From positions 16,091,934 to 16,155,933 of the forward strand of contig NC_045138.2 in assembly GCF_008831285.2 (NCBI RefSeq): a stretch of DNA of 64,000 nt. The letters are read 5' to 3'. Below are positions 1-11,717 of this stretch, one piece after another. Position 1 is the stretch's first letter. Every line of letters begins with the position of its first letter. The position numbers were made by a program, and so were the translations under genes. The DNA is from Nymphaea colorata. Taxonomy: Eukaryota > Streptophyta > Magnoliopsida > Nymphaeales > Nymphaeaceae. The notes beneath the pieces were generated by a model that had not been told where the DNA came from, ran no database searches, and worked only from the letters and a program-made list of their open reading frames with translations.

Positions 1-318
1 ATCCCTCCCTTTCTTCTCTTGCCTTAGATCGTTTTCTTTCTTTTTGACTCTCTCGGAGTGTCCTCTTTTTGTTTCTTGGCAATGCTAATCCGCAAGAAGG
101 GAAAGAGGGAAACGCCTTGCTTTCTCGTACGCATTTTTCTGCACGACGTTTCGGCGTCTTCAATGGATCCAGGGCGAGGAATCTTGCCTTCGTCTCTGTT
201 TCCATGCACGACATTTCCCCAATGGACGACATTCCGACCTGTGCTCCCCCTTGACCTGTTGAGGAAATGCTTGATTCTTCTTCACCTTCGGAATTTTCAA
301 ATCTCTCCCTGCCAAATA

Positions 319-380
319 ATGGGTAGCGCAACTGGTTGAGCCGGGTGGCTTGTAATGGGCACGTTCCCCGTTCGATTCTC
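319..380 (+). mobile_element. tRNA-derived SINE-like head
   Basis: The segment reads like the 5' part of a tRNA. An A-box-like stretch (GTAGCGCAACTGGTTGAGC, 322-340) is followed at the expected distance by a B-box-like GTTCGATTC (371-379). No full cloverleaf is apparent, and the sequence runs straight into the 53-base tandem repeats. This fits a tRNA-derived SINE or its remnant; the family is not identified. Confidence 0.5.
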
Positions 381-591
381 AGGGATCCTGCTATCTGATG
401 ACATTGAGAGATGTTGGCATTGGGTGGATTCCCAGGGATCCTGCTATCTGATGACATTGAGAGATGTTGGCATTGGGTGGATTCCCAGGGGCACTGCTGT
501 CTGATGGCTTTGAGAGATGTTGGTATTGGGTAGGTTCCCAGGGGCACTGCTATTCGATGGCATTGAGAGATGTTAATATTAGGTCGATTGG
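380..591. repeat. 53-base tandem repeat, four copies
   Basis: Four consecutive 53-base units begin at 380, 433, 486 and 539. Units 1 and 2 are nearly identical (CAGGGATCCTGCTATCTGAT and onward). Units 3 and 4 diverge progressively (GGGGCACTGCT in place of GGGATCCTGCT), and unit 4 is the most decayed. The array starts exactly where the SINE-like head ends, so it may be an expanded SINE body. Confidence 0.9.
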
Positions 592-938
592 CAATAATGT
601 GGCATACGAGACGGGGTGTGAGCGTCCCTCTTCCTCCTTTTCTTTCCTCTCTCTTTTCTCTTGTACATGCTTTTTTTCTTTTTCGGTAGGCGCAAGATAT
701 GTACATTCGATGGAAGGCTCGAGTCAGATGCTACACATTATGTCCTAGATTGTCTTTCCATTCTTGTCCTACAACTGTAGTGCCATGTCAAAGCCATTTC
801 TCTGATATAATTCCGTGCCTTTTTCTCTTTCCTGCCTTTTCTAACAATTTGTTATATTCTCGTTCTAATGGAAAACACGATTTTATAATTTAATTTAGTT
901 GATGAATCAATAATTGATGATTATTTTCTAAAATGCAG

Positions 939-3900
939 ATAAGAACGTTATGTGGAAAAGCTAAGGAGATCTTGATGGAAGAAAACAATGTCCAGGTGTG
1001 GAAGTGCTTACGCTTATTGAAACTATTTCTCTACTTGGATGTATATCTATTTTCGAAAGGTGAATTATTCATTAAGAAAGATAAAAAATCTATCAAATAT
1101 ATCAATGTTGCTCTTGTTTCTTGAGTTATGCCATGCATGCTTTGCAGTAATTCTTTATGTGATTATTTTTCTTTTGTCTGTCCAATACAGCCTGTGAAAA
1201 GCCCTGTGACTATTTGTGGTGATATCCATGGACAGTTTCATGATCTTGTAGAGCTCTTCCGGATCGGAGGAAAGGTACTTCATATCATCTGGCATCTTTA
1301 ATCTTGAATTCTGCGTATGAACTAAAAATCTAAACATAGAGCTAATGCAATATATTCAAGGCAGTTGGTAATATCAGTCTGTAATTGATGAATTTGTTGA
1401 ATCCCATGCCATGATATTGAGCAGTGTCGTACATAATGGTGCATGTTATGAATTGATGTTTTAAAACTTTCAGTTCAACTGATGTATCGTGGCTGCAAAA
1501 TTGATGATTTTAGTTTGTCATGTTATGAATGACACATTTTTTTTTCTTAATCATTTTCCATTTCCAGATTTTGTGTTTTTTTAATTAAAAATTCTATATT
1601 CTTTTAATATTACTTTACGTATCTAATATTGGCACGGCTGATGCATGTCAGTTTATGCTGTTGATAACATTTATCTTGTTTGCTGAAAGATCATAATCGT
1701 TGTTCTCCTGAAATTTTCTTGTTGGAGGGGGGAAAAAAAAAGAAGCCCTAAAATGTCTTCTGACTTCATAGGTCTTTCCTCTGATATAACTGTCCATATG
1801 TCACTGTGAGCTTCACATAGAGATAAGGAACCATTACGTTCTCCGACTTAACATGTCCTTTTTCTTATATATGTGGCATTCAACATTTGTTTGTATTACT
1901 TCTCCTTCCTCATGAGATGTTTTTTTTTCCCTTCATTGCCTTGAGCAATAGTGCAATAAAATTTATCTACATCTACAAGAGCAACAACATCTAGAATTTA
2001 AGGCAAGATTCAATACTAGTTGCTGAGGTTTTGCATGCATTTGTAAGAGTATTAATACATTAGCTCCAGATAAAAGCCTTGGGTGTTATACATCACATTC
2101 TACTCAGCATGGGCATGACGGAGTAGCTTAGGCACAAATTGCTGTTTTCGGTGCTTTGCTATCTGAGAATATATTAGAGGCAATTGTAAACAATTTGCTG
2201 ACTTTTTCATGTCATTCTAATGTGCATGTTCTTTTGGGACTTTATATTTGTATGTATGCTGCTGTTAGCTGTATTAGTGCTTCATACACTTTCGAGCATT
2301 TTTTTGTTTTTCAATTCGTATGGCTTCTCCTTTTTGATCAATTCCATCTCTCCAGTGGCAGCATACTTCATAGTTGTTTAGAGTCTATGATGCCTGCCTT
2401 TTGGATCTTTAAAAGCTATGTCTATGCCGTTCATGGAGAATTGCCTGAATTTCTTCTTCACTATAAAATCAAATGTTCATATGTAGTGCCCAGATACCAA
2501 TTACTTGTTCATGGGTGACTATGTTGATCGTGGATACTACTCTGTTGAAACTGTAACGGTAAGTAATGCTCCTTTGAAGCTGTTCCCTGTTCCCTGTTTT
2601 TTTTTTGTTTTTTGTTTTTTTCAGTAATGCCTGAGGTAGATGAGAAGTTCATTGTCATTTTATTTTCTGGGTTGATATAATGCCAAAGATGTACTTAGCA
2701 TCCAATTCTGAATGGCTGCTCTGAACTCTTATCTGAATGGATGTATATATGTGGTACGCCAATATAATGATGGGTTCCATGGAAGAAGAAGACTGTGTTT
2801 CTGTTCGTACATACCTAGTCAACAGTTTCACTGAGCATGTTTACAGTTTATCTCTTGCCTTTACCGAGTATGATCCTTGTAATTTTAGTTTACAAAGCTG
2901 GCAATATTAGGAAATGCAAATTGGATGCAACTGATGTCATGCTTCTCTTTTCTATCCTTTCAAACTCGAAACAACACAGGTGATTTTATTCAAGGACTCA
3001 GTTGAATGCCTGATGTTCTACAAATCTTGCAGGCCCCTTTTGTGACTTTTTATCCTTCTTTTTGCATTTAAACGATGCAAACAAAAAAGTTGATGCAGTG
3101 GGAATAGTCACAACCCACAAGAAAGTTGAGGCATTAGACATCACTTATTTTAATTTTGAACAATTTCTATGAGAATTTTCCTTTTCTTTTTTCTGAAGGT
3201 CATCTTTGATGTACCATGTTGTGGAGCTGGTTCTTATCTTTAAGTGAAAAATTGTTTTTGTATTATAATGTCCCTTCCTTGTAGGTTCCAAATTCACAAT
3301 CTTTATTGCATGGTTGCAGTATCTTGTGAGCAGTTTGTGATCTGTAAGTTCAAAACTGTTTTGGTACTTCAAGATGCCTTGATCAGTTTCTCTAAGACTG
3401 AAGCTCACTTGCATGTCTGTGTACTTTCCTAGTGCTTCTACAGTCTCCATTATGTGCATGATTCTTCTTTCCATGAGAAATTGTGTCTGGTGGTTTCTAT
3501 ATTTTCAACTTGTCAGTGCCTTGGAGATGTTATTTGATGGTTGTGTTACATTTATGCAGCTTTTAGTTGCCCTTAAGATTCGTTATCCTCAACGCATCAC
3601 CATCCTTAGAGGAAATCATGAAAGCCGTCAGGTGTGCATTAAAAAGCTATTCCTTGTTATATTGAGTTGTATAGTTGTTATAGGATAGGATCCACACACC
3701 TGGTCCAGCTCAGTTTTAGTCAGTGAAGTAAGCTAGATTTGGTTGAATTTTTCCTTGAAACTGCTACCACTTGTTTTCTATATTAAAGTGTAATAATTGC
3801 AGTTTGCATATATGGCTACTCTGTAATTTTCTTTTGGTGATTTCTTCTAAATTATGGTTTTGCCTCTTTGCAGATAACTCAAGTTTATGGTTTTTATGAT

Positions 3901-6900
3901 GAATGCCTGCGAAAGTGAGTTTTTGTTTCTGTTTATTTATTTTCGTAGATCATAATAGCATATACAGCTGCATTACTGTTTACCTGATTACTCAATTCTT
4001 TTTAATACTTTTGACATATAATCCTTGTCCAGTATCACACTAGTAATTCTCTCAGTTACTGGTTTATTGCTTATTGTTCTTTTCTTGTAGTTGAGTTAAC
4101 AATGTTATGTAAGTGCTTATTTCATTAATGCTCTGAAAAGTCAAGTTTTGGTAACTATTTTGTTTTATCTTTTTTGTTGATATCTCTATGGCTTTTAGAA
4201 TCCTCTAAGGAGTTGAATCAGTTTTTGCATAGGAGTCATGTACATAAAATACAATTATGCCTCTTGAGCAAGACTATGATGTTGGATTCTTTTAATGTAA
4301 TTTTCTTGTGAAGCATCTCTTTCAAAATAGATGTACCTTTTTCAGTCTCAGGGTCTGATTCACATACATCTGCTTCAGAAAACTATGGTCCTTAAAAACA
4401 TGAAGAATGCAAATATGGAGTAGCATTTGACTGAATATGGGATGGGTAAAAGCAATGGTGCCATTCCAAGGCCTATGGACAATAACTGCTGTTCAGTGAA
4501 GGCGAGAAATGAACGGAGTTCAACATCCTCGTGTACTTTGGAGTTTGGAAGCAAAACGTGTTTATGCTACAGTGGGAAGGGGAACATTATTTGAAGTTCA
4601 TGATAAATCAAAATTTTCCCTTCACCTCATACTTTAACCTTATCAGTTTTTTACCAAGCCTGTGTGCTTGACAACCTGATGACTATTCTTCAAGAGTCTG
4701 CCAATATGTAATTCATGAATTTATTTGTATGAATTGGTTTATCTACCTATAATGATATGCTCTGATTGCTCTGCTTGATGCCCTGGCAATGCTTTTGGCA
4801 CCCTTGAATTGCTAATCAGCTTTAGGCTGTTCTCACAATGTTATTTCAAATCATTGATTGTTGGGCCTTTTTTGGGGATGTTGGCTTTATATTCATGCGT
4901 CTGCTTTGTTTGGTCCAAAAATATCATAACTTGTCCATATGGAATAGTTGAAACCAAGTGTGCCTTTATGGAATAGGATCTGGACGGGCACAGTTTCTTG
5001 TTAGTCCTAGAAAGGGATGTCTCGATCATGGATTGATTTTGGGTGGTAAACCGTGAGTTTTTGGTTCAACAAGAAGTTGAAGCAGTTTTATCTTAGGATT
5101 TACAGTTGTATTAGGCCAAAGTCTTTGTCCAAACCTGAAAAGAAAGAAATTATTAATTGCCTTGTCAGGTTTTGCCAAATTGCTAGCTACTTTGGGTCCA
5201 GTGTAATTCAGAACAGAAGTTTCAATGGTTGAAATAAATAAAGGATTGAATCTACCCAATAATTGAATTTTTCTTGTTAAAAAGGTACAATATATCATTT
5301 TACTCATTTACTTCTCCCATGCCAGGTAAGTAGATAATTTGACATTCCTTGTTTGAAAGAATTCAAACTCGTTTAACCTGACAAAGCTTTTGGATCTGGA
5401 ATGAAAAAATTCAACCTCAATTAACATGACAAAACTGGAAGTTGGGTATACTAGAGGTGCACATTAGTTAAAAATAACATATCGTGATATCTGACCCTTA
5501 CCTTGTTGTTTAAAATAGTCAATTAATCAGCCTAATTGTTGGTCTGTTGACTAATCCTTGACCTACAAATCTATATGTATGTTCTTCTTATAGGTATTGA
5601 TGTTTCTGTAGTCTGTACTTATTTCCATATAAATATATGTTTATTTATTGATAGTCAATCTGCTTGGACCGAGTAGGACGGACTAGTCTCGATTGGTCTT
5701 TTTAGTGTCCTGGAACAACCCCTGTCCAATATCTGGTTTGAAAAAACTAGTTTAATAATTAAATATTTACAAGTTGTCAATTTGAACTGAAATCTTATTG
5801 TCCAGGATTATTTCATGTGTGTGGATTTTATTTACCATAATTATGTTGAAACTCATTTCCGTTATATTTGTTAATTCTCGCAGGTATGGGAGTGCAGCTG
5901 TCTGGAAGATGTTCACTGACCTGTTTGACTATTTTCCATTAACAGCCTTGGTGAGTTTCGTGGTAGCCTTGATTTTGGTGTATGGCAGTATGGGACAGTA
6001 CACTTCTTTGCTTGTTTAGACAAATGAATTCTTGAAGTTAATTTTTTTGAGAAGATCATTGTCTTATTGCAACATTATCTAGAATCGAAAGTGCAGGGTC
6101 ATTTTTAGTATGCTTTTGAATGCTTTGTAATATGATTTTAATAAAAAAATTGAGCTATAAACGTTTCTTTATAGTTTTTGTTGGTAGTTGAATGCAGTGT
6201 GTTATTGAGGATGTTGTAGATAGAGTACACTGGCAGTTTAGAAAGATTTGGCCCACCCATGAAATTTGTAAAAAAAGAAAGTGAAAATGGGGCATAGTCA
6301 TGCCTGGAGGCATGTTATGGTCTGCCACTGATGCTTGTTCCAGTAATACTATCCTCATTTATTTGTATAAGTTTCTTCATTGACCGCGGCTAATTCCTTT
6401 TGTAAATTCAATAAATTAGGAACCTGCATCAATTTTATGAAGGGAAGCTTTTGTTTGTGTTTAATCATTCACATGTGGAGCTGCTCTTTCACATGGTTCC
6501 ATGGAGACATTCAAATGACTTATGGGAGCAGTTAGTGTTATTCTAAATTTCTGATTATTCTTTGTGCAATTTTTGTAACTGTTTCTCAATTGTATTTGTT
6601 CACTTGGTAGGTGGAGTCCGAGATATTTTGTCTCCATGGTGGTCTATCGCCATCTATTGAAACTCTGGACAGCATTCGAAATTTTGACCGTGTGCAAGAA
6701 GTGCCTCATGAAGGACCCATGTGTGATATTTTGTGGTCTGACCCCGATGATCGATGTGGTTGGGGTATGTCACCACGTGGTGCTGGATATACCTTTGGCC
6801 AGGTGTTTCTTCACCTATTCTTTTGCCTGATAACCATTTTTGTTTCCCAAATACATTTTGTTCTAACACGATATAGATTGTTAGCACAGGATGTATCTGA

Positions 6901-7348
6901 GCAGTTCAACCGCACCAATAATTTGAAGCTCATAGCGAGAGCTCACCAACTTGTCATGGACGGTTTCAGTTGGGGACATGTAATTCTCTTTGTGTGCCTG
7001 CTATCTTTTTAATATATTGGCAGGGTTTTGTGGCTGCGGGTGGTTAGTTGCACTTATTTTCTATTTCAGGAGAAAAAAGTGGTCACAATTTTTAGTGCAC
7101 CTAATTATTGTTACCGATGTGGGAATATGGCATCCATTTTGGAAGTCGATGATTGCAAAGGGCACACATTCATTCAGGTATTATATTTGTTTTTTGTGCA
7201 TGTGTGCCTGCATGATTGTGTTTTTGTGTGCATGCTTGCATCTCTGCATTTGGACATTTTGAGATGGTCTTTGCTGCTGCAGTTTGAACCAGCTCCACGG
7301 CGGGGGGAGCCTGATGTGACTCGGAGAACACCAGATTACTTTTTATGA
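939..7348 (+). CDS. PP2A: PP2A catalytic subunit (subfamily II type), 5'-partial
   Basis: Serine/threonine protein phosphatase 2A catalytic subunit, the metal-dependent phosphatase of the PP2A holoenzyme (cytosol and nucleus). Ten exons join in frame with GT-AG borders: 939-995, 1191-1274, 2487-2558, 3560-3631, 3874-3914, 5884-5950, 6611-6802, 6890-6979, 7070-7177 and 7283-7348, giving 281 residues. Catalytic motifs are all present in order: GDIHGQ (metal site), [37 protein letters not shown] and [11 protein letters not shown]. The protein ends RRTPDYFL, the regulated C-terminal tail. Signatures such as [22 protein letters not shown] and [14 protein letters not shown] fit the PP2A-3/-4 type subfamily (known from the family). 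About 30 N-terminal residues are missing; the first visible exon begins at the usual intron 1 position, so exon 1 should lie left of the window. Open-looking stretches inside introns are not coding. Confidence 0.97.
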
Positions 7349-8330
7349 TGAAGCTGTCCTGCTGCTTGCTGGCCTTTCTGGCCCAAACTTTGAATATGCA
7401 CTTCTGGCTGAGGAGGAAAATCAACAGCATCATGGAGCTTAAAATTGGGTTTGATTTATTTTCTCAAGCTTATTACATGCTGGGGCCACAACTCACAAGA
7501 AGGAATTATTTAAGGTTGAATTTGTGATGGGTTCTCTAAGATTGGGCTTTGAGATGTACAGACACTCTCGAGGCAGGATGGGTTAGGAGGGTGAATCGGG
7601 AGTCACTGTAGCATGTCATTTCTGGAAAGACGTGCCTTTTTTGAAGTCTGCAGAGGAAGCTCTCTTTTTTTTTTTATTATTTTTGCTTGCCAGGAACTAA
7701 ACAAATGTTCTCTGTTTGAGTGTACCATCGATCCAGTATTCGTTGACTATATTATTTGATTCCATTGTTTTTTGGCCAAGCACTGGCTTCTGTTATATAA
7801 CATATCTTATTTGATCCAATTCATTCCAGTTAGACCAGCTATTGGAGCGGGCATGATTCTTGTCTAATTTCAGGTGCCACAGACACCACCTTCACTTGTA
7901 TGAGCGGTCATTATAGCAGCTGAAGCAATCTAAATTGCTCCACAGCAAGGAACACGAAGGGAACGTTCTGGTTTGTCATTCTTAGATACCTTTGAAGGAA
8001 TCTTCAATGTGATTATGCGGCTAGCAGTTTGAAGTTTGTTCTATTCCGTACCTCACGGTGCAGCAAGCTATACTAGGAATTCGTAAGAATGCTTTGTTCT
8101 CCGTTCACTGACTTTAATGTAGATATATTGTTGAAATTCCGGCATATATATCCTGCTCGAGTCGGAATTTGTCCAACTTGGCGGAGGAGCCAATGAAGGT
8201 TGCAACTCACTCATAAATTCCCAGTGAAACGCACACATCGAAAGCACATCTGCTATGATCTTGAGGTTCACTCTAAAGACAAGGATGGATCTGTGACCAG
8301 GATGATGACGTATCGGAGCCATCCTTTAAA
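7349..8330 (+). other. PP2A 3' flank and probable 3' UTR
   Basis: Sequence after the PP2A stop has no recognisable gene. The first several hundred bases probably include the 3' UTR; I cannot place the poly(A) site. Short open frames on either strand lack family similarity. Confidence 0.4.
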
Positions 8331-9441
8331 TTTTTATGCAACTTATTATAAATTTATCTAGGGATAGCTTTCTTTCATAAGGGTCTTTTTCCGTTTCTAT
8401 TTGTTCTTTTCCATTTTACCATTATTTTCCGTCACCTCAACCTTCACCTCTATAATTCACTACTACTTGCTCTAATCCATTTCACCACAATTACCCATCA
8501 TTCCCACCACCGTAGCCATCAGTCACTACTTCATCATACTTATATCGATACTTTCATCGTTGCTACCGTCATTACTGTGGCTGCTGCTAGTGACTGCACT
8601 TTATTGCTCCAACCAACCATGCAAGAGGTGGAACTAGAAAGCACCCCCTTTTTTTTTTCTTTTACAGAAATCACTTTTGTGTGGGAGACGTGGCTGCTTT
8701 GGTGTAATCTGTCCCACTTTGGACAAAATACCATCTAAGGGAGTGCCAATGAATCTATATTGCGTGAACCTACTTCAATACTTGAGGCTGAGTCATAATA
8801 ACCTTATCTAGGGGAAATACAGCAGGGCTTAGCCATACAAAGGGTCTTGATGGGGTTTGAACTCATGAGCAGCGGCCTATTGGCCAGGCCAGCTCCAAGA
8901 AAAGTTTATCTAAACATCCAATCAGAAAATTTCATTAGAAGGCCAAAGATTAATTTCCAAAGACCTTTCATGTACTAAATCCTTTTCTAGTTGAAAATCT
9001 AAGCCCGGGCAGAGTGAGGAGAAGAGTTCGATACCCAGAGCGTTCATGAGCCACCCGATAGATTTAACACCAACAAGCTCCTTAACTATACCCCCCACGA
9101 GTTAAAAGAAAGAGAGAAGATTTTACAAGGACCTACGCTTTTGATGGCATAATAAAACACACTTAGAATTAACATTTCATTCATTGAACCACCATCTTTG
9201 TGTGCATCTCATGCGGTTAAAGTACCATATTCAAACTTGCATTCTTCTCCAGCAGAGCCTGTTTTTTTAAAAATTTAGAAAAGAAAAGATACTTCTATTG
9301 CAAACCAGTTTCCATTCATGATCGTTTGAGCAATACAAGCCAAATATTTCACAACACAAACCAATAAGAACCATGGAACATTCAGTTTGTTATTAGGCCT
9401 AGAGTTTCAGCATGAAAGATCTTTTCTAGGATATTGGTCCT
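8331..9441. other. Intergenic, with two possible tRNA-derived repeat pieces
   Basis: No gene seen. Two spots resemble tRNA-derived SINE remnants. One is about 8800-8900, read on the minus strand (AGTTCAAACCCC, B-box-like). The other is about 8995-9110 on the plus strand (GAGTTCGATACCC, B-box-like). Neither has a convincing A box, so these are tentative. The right-hand part is probably the 3' UTR of the minus-strand lipid-transfer gene. Confidence 0.35.
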
Positions 9442-11681
9442 TCAGTTCCAAATAGACATAGAAAGAGACATGAGAAACCAGCCCATGAGTAGAAGAAGGC
9501 GTCCAGTCCCCAAGTTGCTTCCTCTTTGGTCGCTCCAACCGCTGGTCGGCGAACTAGAACCATCCACAGCTGCACCTTTTGGTCCTGCAAATGAAGGACA
9601 ATTTTTCGTACATTTTCATTCTCACATGTAAATTCCTTCTCATGCGATGCAGCTTACACATTCTGTCATTTACACATATAGATCCTGAGTGTATATATGT
9701 TTAGATGCCATCTGGTTTGACTTGAACCGAAAAATGCCTGGACAACTTGCAGTATTTTGGTAGAAACTAAAAAGAAACCATGAAGGCCCTATATATATAT
9801 ATATGCCATCTGGTTTGACTTAAACCGAAAAATGCCTGGACAACTTGCAGTATTTTGGTAGAAACTAGAAAGAAACCATGAAGATATATATATTTGAAGG
9901 ATTTACTAGTTTTTACTTTTTAGAGTGGAAACGGTGACTGCAAAAATAACAAAGAGAGCGAGAAAAATAGGCGAGAGAGAGAGAGAGAGCATCTTCTCTC
10001 TCTCTCTCTCTCTCTCTCTTTAGACATGTATGTTCTACCATGCAAAGAGGTAGACCATCAGCTACTGGTGTCTTTGGCTAAAAAATTTCAAAATCAATCT
10101 CTAGCTCCGTTGGATGGATCTCTTTTTTATCATGCTAACAAGATTTTTCAACTTCAATTTTTGAAAAATAAAAAAAGTAAGTACTGCGGAAAGATGGTTG
10201 GTAACTACGCATACCATTCTAATGAATAAACTCCAAACAAAAAAGATCTTTCTCTCTAAATCAAAAGTTAAACTGGAGGAGTCAAAACATCCCACATCAT
10301 TTTCTCTGTTTCGAAGGCTTCAATTATCAGAGAATCAGATCAATAGAGGAAGCCTGCAAGCCTGCATCTGATATGCAAATTAATTTCAGAAATCCTCAGG
10401 CAAAGAAAGAAAAAAACGAGGATTCACCGATTACCGAAAAACATTGGTAAAACAAGAAGCTACCTCGATAAAATTTTTACCAACATCCGTACGTGTGCAC
10501 GTCTGGACAAGAGCTACTTTGTTGACAAAGAAGTGCAGAAAGAATGTTAGGTGAAAAGTGTGCATGTGTGTGTGTGCACACGCATGTGCAAGAGCGTAGA
10601 TTTCTTCAGCCATCCATCCATGGCTGAATGTGTGTGTATATAACTTAGATTTCTTCGGCTCCCCAGGTGCTTATGAGAGGTCGGCCTGAGTGGCACATGA
10701 TACATGGTTGAAGAGTGTACAATAGGACCACCAGAAGGCGAATTCTTTCCTGCTCACGTAGAGGAAGTATCTTTTCTCATCGAGGGTAGAGACACATGGC
10801 CCCACGGTTTGGCACCAACCTCAATCTAAAGAAATGTTTTTGAGTTTCAAAATCCACTGATTGATCTTCTTCCTATGAACATCAAGATCCAGACAAAGAG
10901 GGTTTCCTTCTGTTTCGATTTTGCGTCAGAAACTTTGCGCCATGGAAGAAAAAGTTAAGATGAGTAGGTTGGTAGGTTTGCAACAAGGGACAACTGGGGC
11001 CTTGATTTGGCAGGAGACCTGCCAAGAATGAATCTCTCAGACCTCAGCACGATCCAACTGCTCATTTATCAGCGTTTTTGGTATCGTTTCGTATCGGCAC
11101 TAGATCATTACTTCGTATCTGTGTGTTGCCAAATTGAATATGTCCATAAAAAAACTTGAGTTTGCTTTTGTCTTTTTCTTTAGTAGACTGATATGAGTCG
11201 TGGCGTATCGGTTGAGTACGATAGAGCCGGTACCATTGGCTGCCCATGTCAACCAGCAAAATAGTACCGGTTCATTCCATAAAGCGAGTTTTTATTCAAC
11301 TGTAATTGCTAGGTGCAGAGAACGATAGAATTCGTTCTCATTTAGTTGCATAAGTTTTTATTTTATAGAAAGAATGTGTAAATTGATTTTTTATATTTTC
11401 GACTTGAAGAATTGATACGGTTCAAGAATTTAACAGAGCCGACTGACTTGAAACAAATGCCTGGACAACTTGCAGTTTTTTGGTAGAAACTAGAAAGAAA
11501 CCATGGAGGCCTTTTTCCCATGTATAAACCACCACTTTGTGAATGTGCTTCATGGTCTTGTGCTGCTTTTCATGAAACTAAACTCTCGCACCATTTAAAT
11601 AAAAATCTAATCTCCACATCATGCTTGTCTTTTCATATAGTAAGCATTAGTGAGGAGGCACAATTGAATGGGACACACACG

Positions 11682-11717
<36 letters not shown>

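Larger units (their letters stand above)
1..938 (+). other. Probable part of PP2A intron 1 / upstream region
   Basis: I see no sequence here that would encode the conserved PP2A N-terminus, so this is read as intron 1, with its acceptor at 937-938. It holds a tRNA-like repeat head followed by a 53-base tandem repeat (listed separately) and pyrimidine-rich stretches. Short open frames here have no recognisable family. Confidence 0.6.
9705..10660. repeat. Segmental duplication copy A (inside LTPG intron 2)
   Basis: This roughly 0.95-kb segment matches 11440-12305 in the same orientation. Landmarks shared in the same order are ATGCCTGGACAACTTGCAGT, GAAACGGTGA, AAAGATGGTTGGTA, ATCCCACATC, AGAGAATCAGAT, AATCCTCAGGCAA and GAATGTTAGGTGAAAAG, ending near TAGATTTCTTCGG. 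Copies differ by substitutions and indels, so the event is old. Its first part is itself duplicated (9707-9777 and 9804-9880). Confidence 0.85.

Noticed and set aside
380-591. CRISPR-like array
   Set aside because: The units are contiguous with no unique spacers, so it is a minisatellite; plant DNA also makes a CRISPR array implausible.
2156-2518. 120-codon plus-strand open frame
   Set aside because: It is intron sequence of PP2A running into the start of an exon in another frame; hydrophobic but unrelated to any family I know.
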